Of a stretch of 64,000 bases of DNA, positions 1 through 13,105 are shown one piece after another. This DNA comes from Callaeas wilsoni. Taxonomy: Eukaryota; Chordata; Aves; Passeriformes; Callaeidae. The stretch is taken from positions 1-64,000 of the forward strand of contig VWPU01011845.1 in NCBI GenBank assembly GCA_013398955.1. Reading direction: 5' to 3'. How positions within the stretch are numbered: the first letter of the stretch is position 1; each line of letters starts with the position of its first letter. The position numbers and the translations under genes were made by a program. The notes below the pieces were generated by a model that had not been told where the DNA came from, did no database searches, and saw nothing but the letters and a program-made list of their open reading frames with translations.

Positions 1-345
1 GGCAGCGCGGCCGGGGCGCGGCGCCACCTGGTGGTCACAGGCCGCCGCTGCAGGGCCGGCCGCGCCCGCACCTTCGGCTCCGGGCATCGCCGGCTCCCGG
101 GGAGGGAACGCCGGCGGAGCGGCTTGGGCTGCGGGCTGGCATTAATTAACGCTATTCCTTTTCTTCTCCTCTTGGTTTGCTGCAGGTTTAAAAGCTGGCC
201 TCGCCGCCTCACCGCCGATCCGGTTGGTGGCGGGGATTTACGGAGCTGCTGGTGCATGTTACGCGTGGCTGCTGGGCTAGTGGCGTCGAGAGAGAGGAAA
301 TTGCTGTCGTATTTTACAGAAATAAATGTAAGGATGACAGAAATC
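1..345. promoter_or_regulatory. CpG-rich island, candidate distal promoter or insulator
   Basis: The first 130 bases are very GC- and CpG-rich, with several GCGC and CCGG sites, and moderate CpG density continues to about 345 before the sequence drops to AT-rich background. A CTCF-like motif lies at 19-37. An acceptor-like pyrimidine run ending in TGCAG occurs at about 165-185. An open frame crosses the island (31-348, plus strand), but it starts at GTG and its residues look like GC-rich noise, so I do not call it a gene. The island is about 22 kb upstream of the SPON1 start codon and is cut by the left window edge. It could be a distal SPON1 promoter, a lncRNA promoter or a boundary element; the sequence does not decide between these. 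Confidence 0.5.
19..37 (-). promoter_or_regulatory. Predicted CTCF-binding motif
   Basis: On the minus strand this reads TGACCACCAGGTGGCGCCG. From memory, the vertebrate CTCF core is close to TGGCCACCAGGGGGCGCTA. The central CCACCAGG-GGCGC is intact, and the differences are at positions where CTCF tolerates variation. It sits in a CpG island, a common context for CTCF. Occupancy cannot be judged from sequence. Confidence 0.6.
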
Positions 346-1269
346 TGACGTTCCGCATCCTCAAAGGTATTCATGCACCTAATTAATATATTGGAAATAG
401 ATAACTTTGGGGAATTGGCCTCTGACTTCAGTGGAGGGCCGCAGCAATAAGGAGAAGAGATTTGGATAAATGCCATCCATTCCAAGCCTCTTGGGATTAG
501 TCAATCAAGCTGAGATGTCTAATCTGTGAGAACAGGTTCTCTGCTGTGGAAAGCCTTCTTTTTTGTGTGGACAAACACAAATTGAATCCTGTTTAAAAAA
601 AAAAATTAAGGAAGTTTTTCTTTAAAGAGTTTTACAGCTGTACTGTTTGTACAAGACATTTACCAGAGAACAAAGTTCTGTCATGAAAATTTGAGATTTT
701 ACACCAATGATGGTAAAAATTTCCAGATCCAGCAGGGTAATAAGCGTAAGGCTGATTTTCAGGGTAAGAATGATAAAAAATCTGTTCTACTATGCAGGCA
801 TAATGTGTTTTAATCTAAGAGGTGACAAGAAAAAGTTTTGGCAAGAATAGTTTTATGTCTTTCTGCTGAATGACTTAGCACTTCTATCATCTGCTACAGA
901 TCATCTGACCTTGGTCTTGTGTAAAAGACACAAAACATTGTCTTCTACTTGAAGAAGGTGCTCAATTTATATAAGTCAGAAAAGGAATGAATCATTTATG
1001 TTTGATGGACATAAACCATAAATTCTTTTGGAGACGTGGAGATTTTGACTATTAAAATAGTCAATTAAATTAATTCTATTTAGTCATGAACTGTAATTCT
1101 GGTTGGGTTTTTTTTTTAATTCAAATTGCTTTATCTGCCCCTTAGAAATGTGTCAGAACAATTAATTGACATTTTAAAAACATGTCCGGATCTGGAGGCA
1201 AAGGACGAAAATGGTAATCAAACTATTTGACAACAAGATGAGTTGTAACGTCTTGCAGTTTTAATCTTC
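346..1269. other. Upstream non-coding DNA, nothing recognised
   Basis: AT-rich unique-looking sequence between the distal CpG island and the LTR-like element. I see no coding exon, RNA gene or recognisable repeat beyond short A and T runs. Confidence 0.6.
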
Positions 1270-1690
1270 GTATGATAGTGATGCCTTGGAGGGGCTGCCC
1301 TGGAGCAGAGGCTGGACAGAGTGAAAGAATAAAGGGCAGGGATTTATGGAAAGGCCTTCACAGGGCACACCTTGGGCAGTGCAGGAGTCTCGCAGAGACT
1401 GCACCCAGGATGGACACAGCCACACGTTTTTGGGACAGGTATAAGTTTGGTCCATTTGCATATCAGAGGTTAATTGTCCAGTTACAGCTTCAGGCAGTGC
1501 AGTCCCATTCTCTCAGTTTGCTTCCCCCCAACTCACTTTTGTTTCCATTTCTCGGGGCCTGCGCCCGTGAGGTGTCCTTGATTCTCTGGCCTGGAGGGGA
1601 ATTGTTGTGTCTGACCAAAATGGGAAAAGCAGTTGCTAACACTCTCTATGGAGCTCAGAGTTTACACTGAAGAATTGCAGGATTACAGAT
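1270..1690 (-). mobile_element. Decayed LTR-like repeat (retroviral LTR, minus orientation)
   Basis: This block of about 420 bp is more GC-rich than its flanks. Read on the minus strand it has promoter-like parts in the order expected of an LTR: an octamer-like ATGCAAAT near 1460, a TATA-like TTATAC near 1440, and an ATAAAT poly(A)-like motif near 1345. It resembles passerine ERV LTRs as I remember them, but I cannot verify the family. No clear target-site duplication was found, so the boundaries are approximate. It contains an open frame of 132 codons on the plus strand that is best explained as repeat sequence, not a gene. Confidence 0.45.
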
Positions 1691-4291
1691 ATATGAAAAT
1701 ATAAAAGCTAAAATCCTGAGGCATCATTAGACTTATTCAAATATCCCATTTCCAAATACTGCACCTGAACTGGAATTCAGCTTTCACTACTTTCTGGGCA
1801 GATTTGTTGAAATGATTCCCACCGAGCTGCTTATTTATCTGATTTCCTGGGTACGATGTGTTAAGACATCAAAGAGGGGAAAATTCCAAGTGCAAGAAAC
1901 TGATTCCTGGTTGCTACGTCACTAAAATATTTTGAAGTGCAGCAGATTCCTTTCGTTTTTGTGTAATAGATAGCTGTTTATCTCTGTTAAGCAGAAAGCT
2001 GGAGCTTCTGGAGGCTGTCAGGTTCTGGCACAGAATTCTCTTGCCTGAAATAAAGATTCTTTTGGAAGCACTGAATCCCTCAAGCATTAGTGGACTTCAT
2101 CCCTGTCAACAGATTTGGGGCTGGCAGAAGTATCCCCTCTTTACACCTTAAGTGTTGTCTTAAAATTTGAGAATCCTTTTGATGTTCTATCAGGCCCTAA
2201 GTGATTAGAAAGAGATTAGAGAGACTTAAGGAGTCTCTAGAGAGCTAGTACTTATCTTTTTTTGGCCCCTTCTAAATTTAAAGAAAAGTATTAAAACTTA
2301 AATCTGAAATCAGATGAAGATTAGATTGAATGAAGCCAGGTCAAATAATGGTAGATATGACTCTGGGGCTAAGGAAGAAAGCAGTAATAGGTTGTTATCA
2401 CCTGTGACCTGCCTAAATAACTTTGTGCTGTGACTGAAATAGAAACACTCAAATATTCTGTCGGGAGTGTGTGTGCGCGCGGCTTGCTTGTATTGCCTAA
2501 ATTTTGTTGTCTCCATGCTTCAATAATATTGTTCCATCCCAGCTCCTCAGTTCACAATGGCAGTTTTTCTAGGTCAGTCTTAAGGAAGTATGAAATTTAC
2601 TCCTGTCTTAAATGTCTGCATCAGAATTTCTGGATTTTCAATACTCCCTGGAGAAGCTTTAATTATCCCTGAAGAAACCTTGATGATGGAGATCATGTTC
2701 CCACCCTGGGACAAGGGTACTGAACTGTGTTGGTGCTTCATAAAGCTCCTAGAAACTGCAGGCACAAGCACTAGTTGTTGTTAAAATACCTTTTCTGACA
2801 TTCACCTAAAAATGCAGATTTCCTGCTGCATCCCACTCCATGGAATTAGCTAAGATTGCCTCGTGTTAGGCCTGTGTACTGATTGAGGTCTAGCTGCTGA
2901 AACTTTCGTACAGTCTGAGTCGTTTTTCATCAGAAGTTATTTTGGGGAGTTTGGTTTTGTTCAGTTGGCTTATAAATGCAATTAGAATTAGCATATATTG
3001 CTACAGCTGTAACATTTCTTCAGGGAATTAAATTTCCAGGTAAATAGAAATGCTTTGATTGTGTTCAATATTTGCACATTTAAATCTGAGCTTGGCTTTT
3101 CGTCTTGGGAATCTAAACAAAGCCCAGCATTTTTATGCTTTAGGAACATTTGTGCTCTAGAGCTGTACTTGGTCGCTAGAATAAGTTATTTGCAAACCCA
3201 AATACTGGAAGTTGAAATCCAAACATTTTCCTTGGTTTTTCTTTGCTCCTTATGCTTCCCTCTGAAAGTGCTAAATAGATTCAGACGTTTCTCAGGCTGC
3301 AGCCTAGTCTTTGTTGAAAGCTTTGAGAGATTTAACACACTTTTCAACAGACCAGCCTCCAGCTTTTGGTATGTAAATAGGCTGCTGCTTAGCTCTTGTG
3401 TTTTACAGTTTTGATATAACAATTACGGAAAAATTACTTAATCGCCTCCTGAATAAATGCTCTTTCTAGGAACTGGGAAAGTCAGAGAAGTTAAATTCTA
3501 AGCCAGTAGGCAATTTGTGTTAAATGGTGAATCATAAAACCACTGTAGGAGTTTGGGTCCCTCCTTGTTCCCTGATCAAAAGAAGAATAGTCAGAAGTTA
3601 AATGTAATTAAAAGAGTATTTGTTCCTTGTCATTTCAGGATTACTTTGACACACAAAATATAAGTAAGATGGTTGATGACATTAAATATTGAATTCTTTG
3701 AGTAATAACTCTCCCAAAATAATTTCCCTAAGAATTTTCTCAAAAAGTGACGTAACATTTTAGTAGTCAGTCCAGGACAGACCTGAATTAATCAAAATTT
3801 GTTTAAATACCTGGCACCTACCTACTTTATAGAGATGTGCATGGGAAATACAGTAGACTCAGGAAGACTTGATCGCTTTTGCTTGGATTGAACTTACCCC
3901 CTTGTTCTGCCATTTTCTGATTGATGTACTGTAGAACATAAATCCTCAATAACTAGAAGTGATTATCAGGTGGAAGATTTCTATCCATAAGAAATTACAT
4001 TATTCATATGACAAAATTAATCATTACTAGGTACTATGACAATACAGCAGTGAAGGTCACTGTGAACATGCTTTTATCAGTTCAGTGAGTAAGAATTTGT
4101 AGAGGTGCATGAGCTAAATATATATTTTAACATAAAATTAAAATACATATGTTTTTACCTTTATTCCTTTCCTGACAGTTGGTCAAGCTCCATGGTTCAG
4201 TCTGGCAATAGATTTATCTAATAAAACCTACAGAATTTTGTCTTTTACCAGCGCGGGATGCCTTTTCTGCAGCTTGAGCCATGTGGCCCTT

Positions 4292-4327
4292 GGCTCTATG
4301 AACTGGGCTCTACGAACTGGGCTCTAC
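4292..4327. repeat. Short 14-bp tandem repeat, 2.6 copies
   Basis: Units of GGCTCTAYGAACTG start at 4292, 4306 and 4320 (the last is partial) and differ at one C/T position. This is a small local duplication with no evident function. Confidence 0.85.
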
Positions 4328-7300
4328 TTTTCTTAGGATCAAGGAATCCTAATCCACCATGTCAAAAACTTTGGGCAATGGCAGCTCTTGGAATGGAGTC
4401 GGGTTGCGTTTCTGCCTAAATATTTCAGGCCAATGCATGACAGCAACAAAAAAATGAAGAGGATAAATTACGTCTCAAGAAAATATCGGGACAAACTGAT
4501 AAAATGTTGTATTTCATAGAGAGAATGATTCAGTTGGTGTTTATGGCACAGGTGAACATATATAATATTGTTAACTTTATTTCAGATACACAAGATACTT
4601 CAATTAGTCTATCAGGTTTTTACTTTGAAAGTGCTTTATTTTGTGATGCTTGGTTGATATTTGGAGTTCCTGGGTCCATGATCTCGGTTTCTATGTAATG
4701 TACCTGTGCATAAAGCAGAGAGAGTATGCACTATGAGAAAAAACTGGAAATCAATGCAGCCTACTCAACATTGCAGCATGTATTAATTTATTGGTCTGGG
4801 TTTTACTGGAACCCAGGTAGTTTATTATACCATTATCCCGTTAGATTTTTTGCACTCTTGTGCTTCTGATTTTCAGGAGTAGTTTCTCTTAAACATTAAT
4901 CTCGTTTCTAAAAATTGCTGTGAAATTCTAGATTTGAGGAACCGACGCAGAACAGACACTGCCATTGCTTTCCCCTGTCAAGCAAAGCACATAAAAATCT
5001 GGAAAGAACTTTTCAGAGCTCTGCACAATTGCCACTGCCACCGAGTGTCTCTTGCACTAAGACAGCCTTGGAGTGAGAGCACGAAATGAGGGTTTAAAAG
5101 AAAAAGCTCATTATTGTTTCTGGTATAATTTTCATCAGCTCCAGTGGGAGTTAGAGTGGGTTTTGCAGCTGGAGTGAACTTGTCTGAAGACTCATCTGTA
5201 TTCTGAAAGTTGAATAACTGTTGCCTTTTCCTGGTAGTTCCTGCATTGCCTACCTAGGGCTGAAAGCACAAATGCTGGAATGCCGTGCAAGGAGTTACTG
5301 CTGTGGGTGGTGTGGTCCTGAACAAACACTGGGATTGTTTAAAAGCAAATCCACACAACTGCTGTGGTTAATTTTGCAGGCTCCAGGGTGAGATGAGCTA
5401 GAGAATTGCTCCTTATTGCATCTCACTTCTCTCTCTTGGCATCCCTCCACAATGCTGTGTATCTACTTATTACATTTTATATTCGGAATCTGAATGAGCC
5501 AAATAATGCTCTTCTCCAGCATCTCCCTCTGAGCACAGACACCTGAAACACCACGCTGCAAACACCACTTCCCTGAGCACATTTCTGTGATGGACAAAGC
5601 AGTGTGAAGGCAGTCCTTGCTCTCCCTTTCACGATAAACAGAATCAGACCAAAGTAAAAGCGCCATGGTGACAATCTGTCAGTTGAGTGTTTTTTGCTTT
5701 TGATTTAAATGTTCATGCGTGTAGTTCGTACTTGTGGTTGAAGTGAGTGATTATTGTCAAAGTATTTTTGATGAGCAGAAAAACATAAATTATGTTGTTC
5801 TTATAACATCACAAAACTACAGATTCTGACATTGAGAACAAATGCAATTAAAAATAACAAAAGAAATGAAAAAACCCCAATTATTACTGTTATAACAGCT
5901 CATTTATTTGAAATTATGCCCACAGTCTTTTGTGGAAATATTGTCTCCTGAGACAAATATATAATAAAATTGTCATAAAGTGTTTCTAAACCTTGTAAAC
6001 TGATTTCTTCATATTATCTCATCCTGCTGTTGAAAGAACTGAACCTCAAAGAAGCCTAAGTGACTTGTCCATGCTTAAACCGATATATTAGAAAAACTAA
6101 CACTATGTCCTGGGAAGGGGCTCAAAATTCCTTTCTATAGCCTAAGAGTTACACAGGAAGTATGGGCTGTCACTTGGCAAAATTAATAATTTAGGTAATA
6201 TTGAACACCTTCATCTGGAAAGACCAAAAATTGGATCAAAAGTTAATTCTGGTTCCTAGAAATTAAAGCATTGCCTCAAACAAATCTTGTGTTTCTCAAG
6301 CTAAGCACAAGCTCCATTAGAGTGAAATAAAATCCCAGCTTGCCCATGGCCTGGCTTGCACCAGCAATTCTTTGAGCTGCAGAAATAAATTTGGAGTTGC
6401 CCAAAAAGAGGTCACGCACTGAAGCGTGTTGTGTCTTATTAAGAGACTCTCTGGAATGAGGTGAATTCTGGAACTGAAACATAATTCCTAAATGACGTTT
6501 TACAAACCCTGTTTTTCCCTCGGTCTGTGTGTTTGTGTGCGTGACAAATAATCACATCTTATCAAGCGACTATTTGACCCAGTCACTGAGTGTCCAAAGC
6601 TCAGTGAGGGCTGGGGGAAGTTAGCACCAAGGTTTTATCACTGTTCTAAATATTGTTACTTCCAACACCTTCCAGCTTTGCCTGGAAATAGAATGTTGGA
6701 GGATTTCTAAAAAAACGTGAAAGGGACACAAAGCCAAATGCACAGATCTTGCAAAAGTGTTTTTATGGAGCATATCCTTATTCATAAAGGTAAATACTTT
6801 CTTCCATTTTAAAACCAATTTGTATTACAGGAAAAAAAAAACAAGCTTGGTGGAGACAATTTTTAACCACATTCATGGTCTTTTGTAAAACTGACGTGCA
6901 TTAAAGATTCATAGGAGTTAAAAAAAAATCCCAGCGCTCCCCCAAACACACCCTGTGGTGTCAGTCAAGTGATGCTGCTTTTAATTCCCCCTCCCCAGAC
7001 TGGTTTGCTTTAATTATTGTGTGTTCCTGTCTATGCACCATCCAGCTAGGAGGCTGTTGCCATATGCACTTAACAACATTAAACAGAGACATATTCTGAT
7101 GAAGCTGAGACATTCCTGGTATCTAGTAACTGTGCAAAGCATGTGGCATACGTATTCCAAGTGGCTCGGGAGACAAGTGCCAGCCTTTTTGATTAGGAGC
7201 TTTCCTGCATTAATTCCTTCTAGAATTGCACTGTTTTGAGAATCTGCTGTGATATTAGGGTTGTTTGTTATTCTGTGTTGTTTCTCATAACTAGACATCT

Positions 7301-10300
7301 TTAAGCATCTGGTGGGTGGGTGGCATTGACTGAGGATTTGGAGACTCTGTGTAATTCTGGCACCAGTGTTACCCTGTGGATTTAGCACCGTTTTTGTATA
7401 GGAGCCTGAAGTGACAGAACCCATAAATAATGTACAAAGCTGTACATTAAAAACAGAAGGATAAAAATTTATGCCTTCTGTTAGTATACATTGGTCTTCT
7501 ATTTTTAAAAAAATGAGAAGGAACCATCTGAAAAAGTGCAATTGTGAAATTAGAGATTGGCTCACAGATGCACGTGCATCTCTGCTTAGCTATGACCTAA
7601 TGTACACCTACCAAAGGGTGTCATTAGATATTTTTATTTAAAAGTCTGATGACAGAGGGCAAATTTTTAAAAGAATAGGTAAAGTCCCGCTTAATCTGAT
7701 GACAATATTTCCCATTGGACTGGAGATGTTTGGGTCTAGTTCAGCTTTCTCTGGTTAGTCAGACTCTGCTGATGAACTTGTCAGGCCATTTAAAAATATC
7801 TTGACAAGTTTCTCTGGAAGGTGCCGTGGTCATCATGACTCAGACTCACACTTTCCATAGCCCGCAGCCTCTGGCTGAAGAGGTGGACAGCTCTGAGCCC
7901 AAGTGTTTTCCAAGCCACCTCAGCTAGGCAGGAAGGAGGCTTAAAACACTGAGGAAATCCCATTTTTGGCATCGCTATGCACAACACGTTTATTTTGTGG
8001 TTTTGTATAAATAGTTTGATTAGTTTGCTACACATAACTTTTGGAATGAACATATCTGATCCTTTCCAAAATTCTGTTGCCTTAATGTTTCTACAACATT
8101 CAGAGCTGTTTTCTGCCTTCACTAAACATTCAGGGTGCACTTCAAGTTCTCTTTGCAATAAGACTAATGTTTTAGGAACTAACTTATGTAACGGAGCATT
8201 TGCCTGCCATTACAACCCAAAATACAGCTTCCCCTACATTTGGCAGAACATATGTTCTGGGGGAGGGACAATGGCAAAGACCTGAAGTAATCTAAACATC
8301 TAAACAAGAAGTAAAACAAAGAAGCAAAACTCATTAGTGGAAAACCACTTGGGGCACCGGTTAGTCTAATTTTCTACTGCTATAGACAATTATAATCCCA
8401 GAGGAAGGTTTCCCTGGCAGCATTTCAGGGGAAGGCTTATATTTTCATTATGAGGGAGTACTCTTGAAAAATATCCTTAATTAGGTCAGGAATGACTGAG
8501 ATTTTTTTAACACAGCCTAGAAACTATTTTTTTTTTAATTTTTACTAATGTCAATCTGTTCATCGCGATCAGTTGCATAAAAATTAGAAGAAAGCTGATA
8601 ATATGCAAAGAAGTGATGATTTGGACACTGGCCTGTTACTCCACCATCTCTACTGAGTCGTAGTCATGTTTTGATGTTTAATTTTCACCTTTTCTGAAAT
8701 AAATTATTTTTCTTAGCTTTGGGAACAGTCAGTAGTATATAATGTTTTGATATCTTTTGTAGCTCAAAAATACACAATTCTGCAACAGCTGAATCATCAG
8801 AATGTTTTAAAAAGTGAAGATGGAGTTTCTACTGGGCTTATTTTGACACCTAAGGCTTAAGCCTCCACAAGCCCAGGCTCCTAAACACAGCTCTTTAAAA
8901 TGTCCCCAAGTGTATTTGGTTTGATGTGGATTCACTGCCTCTGTGGAGAAGTGTTAAACTGTTGTCAGGGGTGGTTTACCTTGCTTCCAGTGCCAGGCAA
9001 GCCTCCTGATCAAGCAAAAAACATATGAAAAACCCTTAAAAATCAGTCTTTAAGTTGTAAGAATGGAGTGAGATGCCTGACATTCACATGAAGATGGCTT
9101 GGCCATAATGTTGGAATCACCTCTGGTTGCTCCACGTCCCAGAGCGGGACGTTCTCCAGGCCAGAGATCTGGCACTCCTGAAGGCACTCTTTGTGCTTTT
9201 CAGATTTTCAGCATGTTTTTTAATCCATTCTTTCCCTGAGGGGCATAGCAGCTCTGAGACCACAAGGACCTAAAAATTGTCACAAAGTAACTTTGACACA
9301 AACGCCTGCTCTTTTCTGAGAATCTTTTACCTTCATACCTCTAATCCCTGAAGCTGGATCTTGTAAAAACCGTCCCTTTATTTTGTATCTAACTCACCCA
9401 AAAGACTACCAGAAACACTCAGATACTGCAAATGAGTCCTGGAACTAAATATTCAGGGCTGCTATATTTGTTATCTGTTTTACTCACCTTTGCCATTGGT
9501 TCCTCCAGTCTACACTTCATTTTATTTGGCTTTGACAAGCATTTTGTAGATCAGTTAGAAATATGTTTCACCGAGTTCTTGTTCTGTGTTTACCAGCTTT
9601 ACATGAGACTGAGAACCACACAGAAATAAGGTGCTGCTTAAAACAGGTGTTTCCTCAACTCATAAGGGTTTCTAGGTTTTTTTCCAGGGTTGTTTGGTTG
9701 GCTTTTGAATTTTTAAATGGTTAATGTGCAACTGCAGTAGTAGCACCTTTTATTAATTAGCACGTTATTTGTGGTGAAATCAGAGGGTGACATTTATTTC
9801 TGTCTTTGGAAAAAAAAAATTGAAATGACGAAACAAATATTCAAACTGTTTCTAAATGCTAAATTTATTGATTTGTTGGTAATTAAATGAATGCTTAGGC
9901 ATTAATGACCGGCTACCGTAATGTCCTGCACTTGCTGTAGTAAATGCTGATGTTTTTACAAAGGGAAGGTAAATTACTGTTGTATATTTTCACAAAGGAG
10001 TTAAGACTTTGTGGGTGTAAGAGTGCATAATTTAGCATCTGTGTCAGGTTGTACAAAGAAAACACTGAAAAAATCAGATTATTTTTTAAAAATTGCAACA
10101 CATCTTGAGTTTAAATCCTTTCAGGAGATCCTACTGATGTATTTGCAGCTTTAGGTGCTCAAGTCTTATCCTGATATCTTTCATGAGCATGCTACTGATA
10201 CTCTCGAGGTATCATCCGTAAATGAGCTTTAAAAAGCTACAAGTTTTTTAATATGTGATTTTAAAGGTATTTTTGAAGCCTAGTTCACTTATGGCCACTA

Positions 10301-11203
10301 ACTCCAGGTACACAGGTGGGTGTTATTTACACTCAGCTTACAGTTCCTTATTTTTGATTGTCTATTCCTCTAGAAATCATGAAGTGCTGGATTTTCTCTG
10401 ATTCGCGAAAAATCTACTTGTATTTGTCTTTTCTTCAATATGTTTCAACAGTTGTAATTCAAAAGCCTATTTTGTGTTTTCTATGAGCCCCCATACATTG
10501 CCTAAATTAAATTGCGAGGACCTGTATGTGACCATAAATTCTTGCAATCGGTAGAGCAAAGGAATACTCTAAGAATTTGCCACTTCAGGCAGTAATTTTA
10601 GGTTTAATTTTCTCAAAGAAAATAATTTATGAGTGACCCACTTTGTCTCCAGCTTTTCCTCATGATGCAAGATACCTCATCTCATGACAAAGACTTTTCT
10701 AAATATTCCACAGTCAATTTTTCAAAGATGTCCTATTTCATCAAATATCATTTGAATTTTTCCTGTGTGTGAGGTATTTCTGCTTTGATAACATGTTGTC
10801 TTTCTAGAGACATCTTCCCTGTTTCAGTGGGAGGATTTGTAAGATGCAGGAATGTTGTACTTTCAATTAGAGTGGAACAAGCCCAATCAAAGAAATCACA
10901 GAGTCCTTTTGTCAATCTTTTCACTTCCCACCATGTATTAAGATGCCCAAACGAAGGTATTGAATTTGCACAGTATGTGTGGCTCTGACCCTTCATCTGA
11001 AATTTGAGGGAAGTAGAACTGTGTGTCCAGAGAGAGCTAAGTCAGGCAGCACTTTGACTCCCAAAAAGCTCTCCCTGCATTTTCAGGGCGTGGGATAGCT
11101 TTTGCTTCAGAGGTTGTGGGTAGAACTCCCTATACGGTGATTTGTTCTTTGATGAAATGGCCAGGTAAAGAAGATAGCTAATTTCATTAGAGAACTCTTT
11201 TTG

Positions 11204-11255
11204 TCTCAATTTCAATAATCTCAATTTTCTCTCAATTTCAATAATCAATTTCAAA
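11204..11255. repeat. Short 26-bp tandem duplication
   Basis: TCTCAATTTCAATAA begins at 11204 and again at 11230, followed by a further partial CAATTTCAAATA. This is a simple local duplication in AT-rich DNA. Confidence 0.8.
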
Positions 11256-12339
11256 TAGGCTTTGTTTTTTTAAAAAAGAATATGGTCTCCATAGTTACAC
11301 ATTTACATCACCTTTGGTGCCGTTACTTTTGTGCACATATCTACAAAAGTATCTTGCTATGTTTCTAGACAGCTCCAATTTCAAATAATTTCTGAGGACA
11401 AGCTAAAATGTATTTTCTTTTCCAAATGCTTTACAGTTTTCAAAAGCACTTATCTGTCTGCCTAGAACTTGCAGTAAATAGACAGTACGCATTTTTTCCA
11501 TACAAACAGTGGAAAACAATAATGTCCTACTAGGCTAGCTGGGGTTCAGTTAGTGACAAAACAGGAGAGGTACTTGTGTGCGTGTCGTTACAAACCTGAA
11601 CACTTCCAGATAATCTGTTGGAAGTCTTACAGCCTGTGCAGTGCATTCTTTCTGCAGAGTTCCATGGGATTGCTCCAATCATCCAATCACAGTCATCAAT
11701 AGCCCGTTTGTCAATAGTTGTGTTATGATTAATTTTTCGTAAGTTGCTGCCCACTGTGGGACTGAGTGCCCAGTAATGTGATTTATTTCACGGAGTGAGA
11801 GAACAGAAAGACTTTCCTTTTACAAAATACTAAATATTTCACTCTATGGCTTCTGGATTACTGTCTCAAGTCACTCGTGGTGTACATAAGCAGAGGATGA
11901 TTATGAGTTCTTATTAATTGATTTAATGAGTGGATACAAAACTAGGAGAGGTATGTTTATGTACCTCTAGAGAACTAACTAAACTTTTCAATGTGAAATT
12001 ATTTTCTTCACACATTTTACTAATGAAATCATTTAAGGAGGGGAGAAGGATGCACCAACCCAACTGCAGATGCATTTCATCCCTGTAATAATACAGTTTT
12101 TTAACCTTTAAGTTAAAGTCAATTTAGGATTTTCAAGGTCTTCATTCAAATAATTTGGGCAGCTGTCATCTTATGAAGTTTATTTTAGCACAAATTTACT
12201 TGACTGGTAATTTTGGATGAGATTTCTAGCAATTATAAAGACTTTTGACAAGAAGTCTCTACAATAACTGCTTTAGGCCCATGCCCCCTAGGTTTGTTCT
12301 GACTAAAATAATAAAAGGAGCAGATTGAACCTCTGCCAT

Positions 12340-12650
12340 TTTTAGCCTGCCATAATTTTAACTGCAGTAATTTTTTCTCTTTTTTTCTGTTAATTTTAAC
12401 TGCACTTATTAATGTAATTTTGTAAGTTTAACTGCAGTCATTAATTATTAATTATTTTAAATTAACTATTAGCAATAACATTGTTAATAAAAATTATACA
12501 TTATTGTATAATGTACATATAATATAATGTTATATTCCATAATAACCAATTATTTATTATTGATAATTATTACTTATACAGTTATTAATTATCAAATATT
12601 TTAAAGCCGTTATTAATGTATATTAAAAATTTTAACTGCTGAAGACATCC
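12340..12650. repeat. AT-rich degenerate repeat block
   Basis: A strongly AT-rich stretch dominated by TTAAT, ATTATT and TATAAT motifs. Imperfect copies of TTTTAACTGCA occur near 12356, 12394, 12426 and 12630, and ATTAATGTA recurs. This suggests an old decayed tandem repeat or AT-rich minisatellite. Several self-complementary AT tracts lie between 12480 and 12560. Confidence 0.6.
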
Positions 12651-13105
12651 AGGTGAATTTGTGAATCGTTTTCTTGGTAGAGGGAAGTTTGTTTCATACT
12701 GGAAATTTTAAAAATACTGCAATGCACCAATGTCATACCATTTTTAATGGTTTGTTCTGCAGGTCTCTGTAAAAGTGAATGAGGTATAAAATAAGAATTA
12801 ACATCATTATTATTTTTGACTGCTAATGCTTTTCAAAGGTTATGCCACAGAAGTCTCACGCAGAAATCTTTCCTTATAATTGCCAAGTATATTTGATAAG
12901 AAGTACAGTTGGTCTGGTTTTGATAAACAATGGCCCAAGAAGCATTAATTCAGTTGGAAAACTTCTGCCCTATTTGAATCCCATTGAAAGGAAAAGTCAT
13001 AACACTGAAAGGAAGCCAAGTTGTAGGTGAGGCTGGATTTGAAACACAGTAGATTTTGTACAGGAAAACACTATTTTTTTCTCTCTGATATGAATTTTAT
13101 GTGGG

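Larger units (their letters stand above)
1691..12339. other. Upstream non-coding DNA, mostly featureless
   Basis: About 10.6 kb of AT-rich sequence with no recognisable coding exon. Chance open frames of 60-120 codons occur on both strands, as expected at this base composition; the longest (183 codons, minus, 7014-7565) is treated among the findings. Two small tandem duplications (4292-4327 and 11204-11255) are listed separately. Conserved regulatory elements may be present but cannot be recognised without alignment to other birds. Confidence 0.6.

Noticed and set aside
31..348. 105-codon open frame in the left-edge CpG island
   Set aside because: It begins at GTG, has GC-driven composition and no recognisable domain; better explained as non-coding CpG island.
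12280..12300. Second CTCF-like site (CCCCCTAGG)
   Set aside because: Only the core resembles the motif; three adjacent consensus positions do not match.
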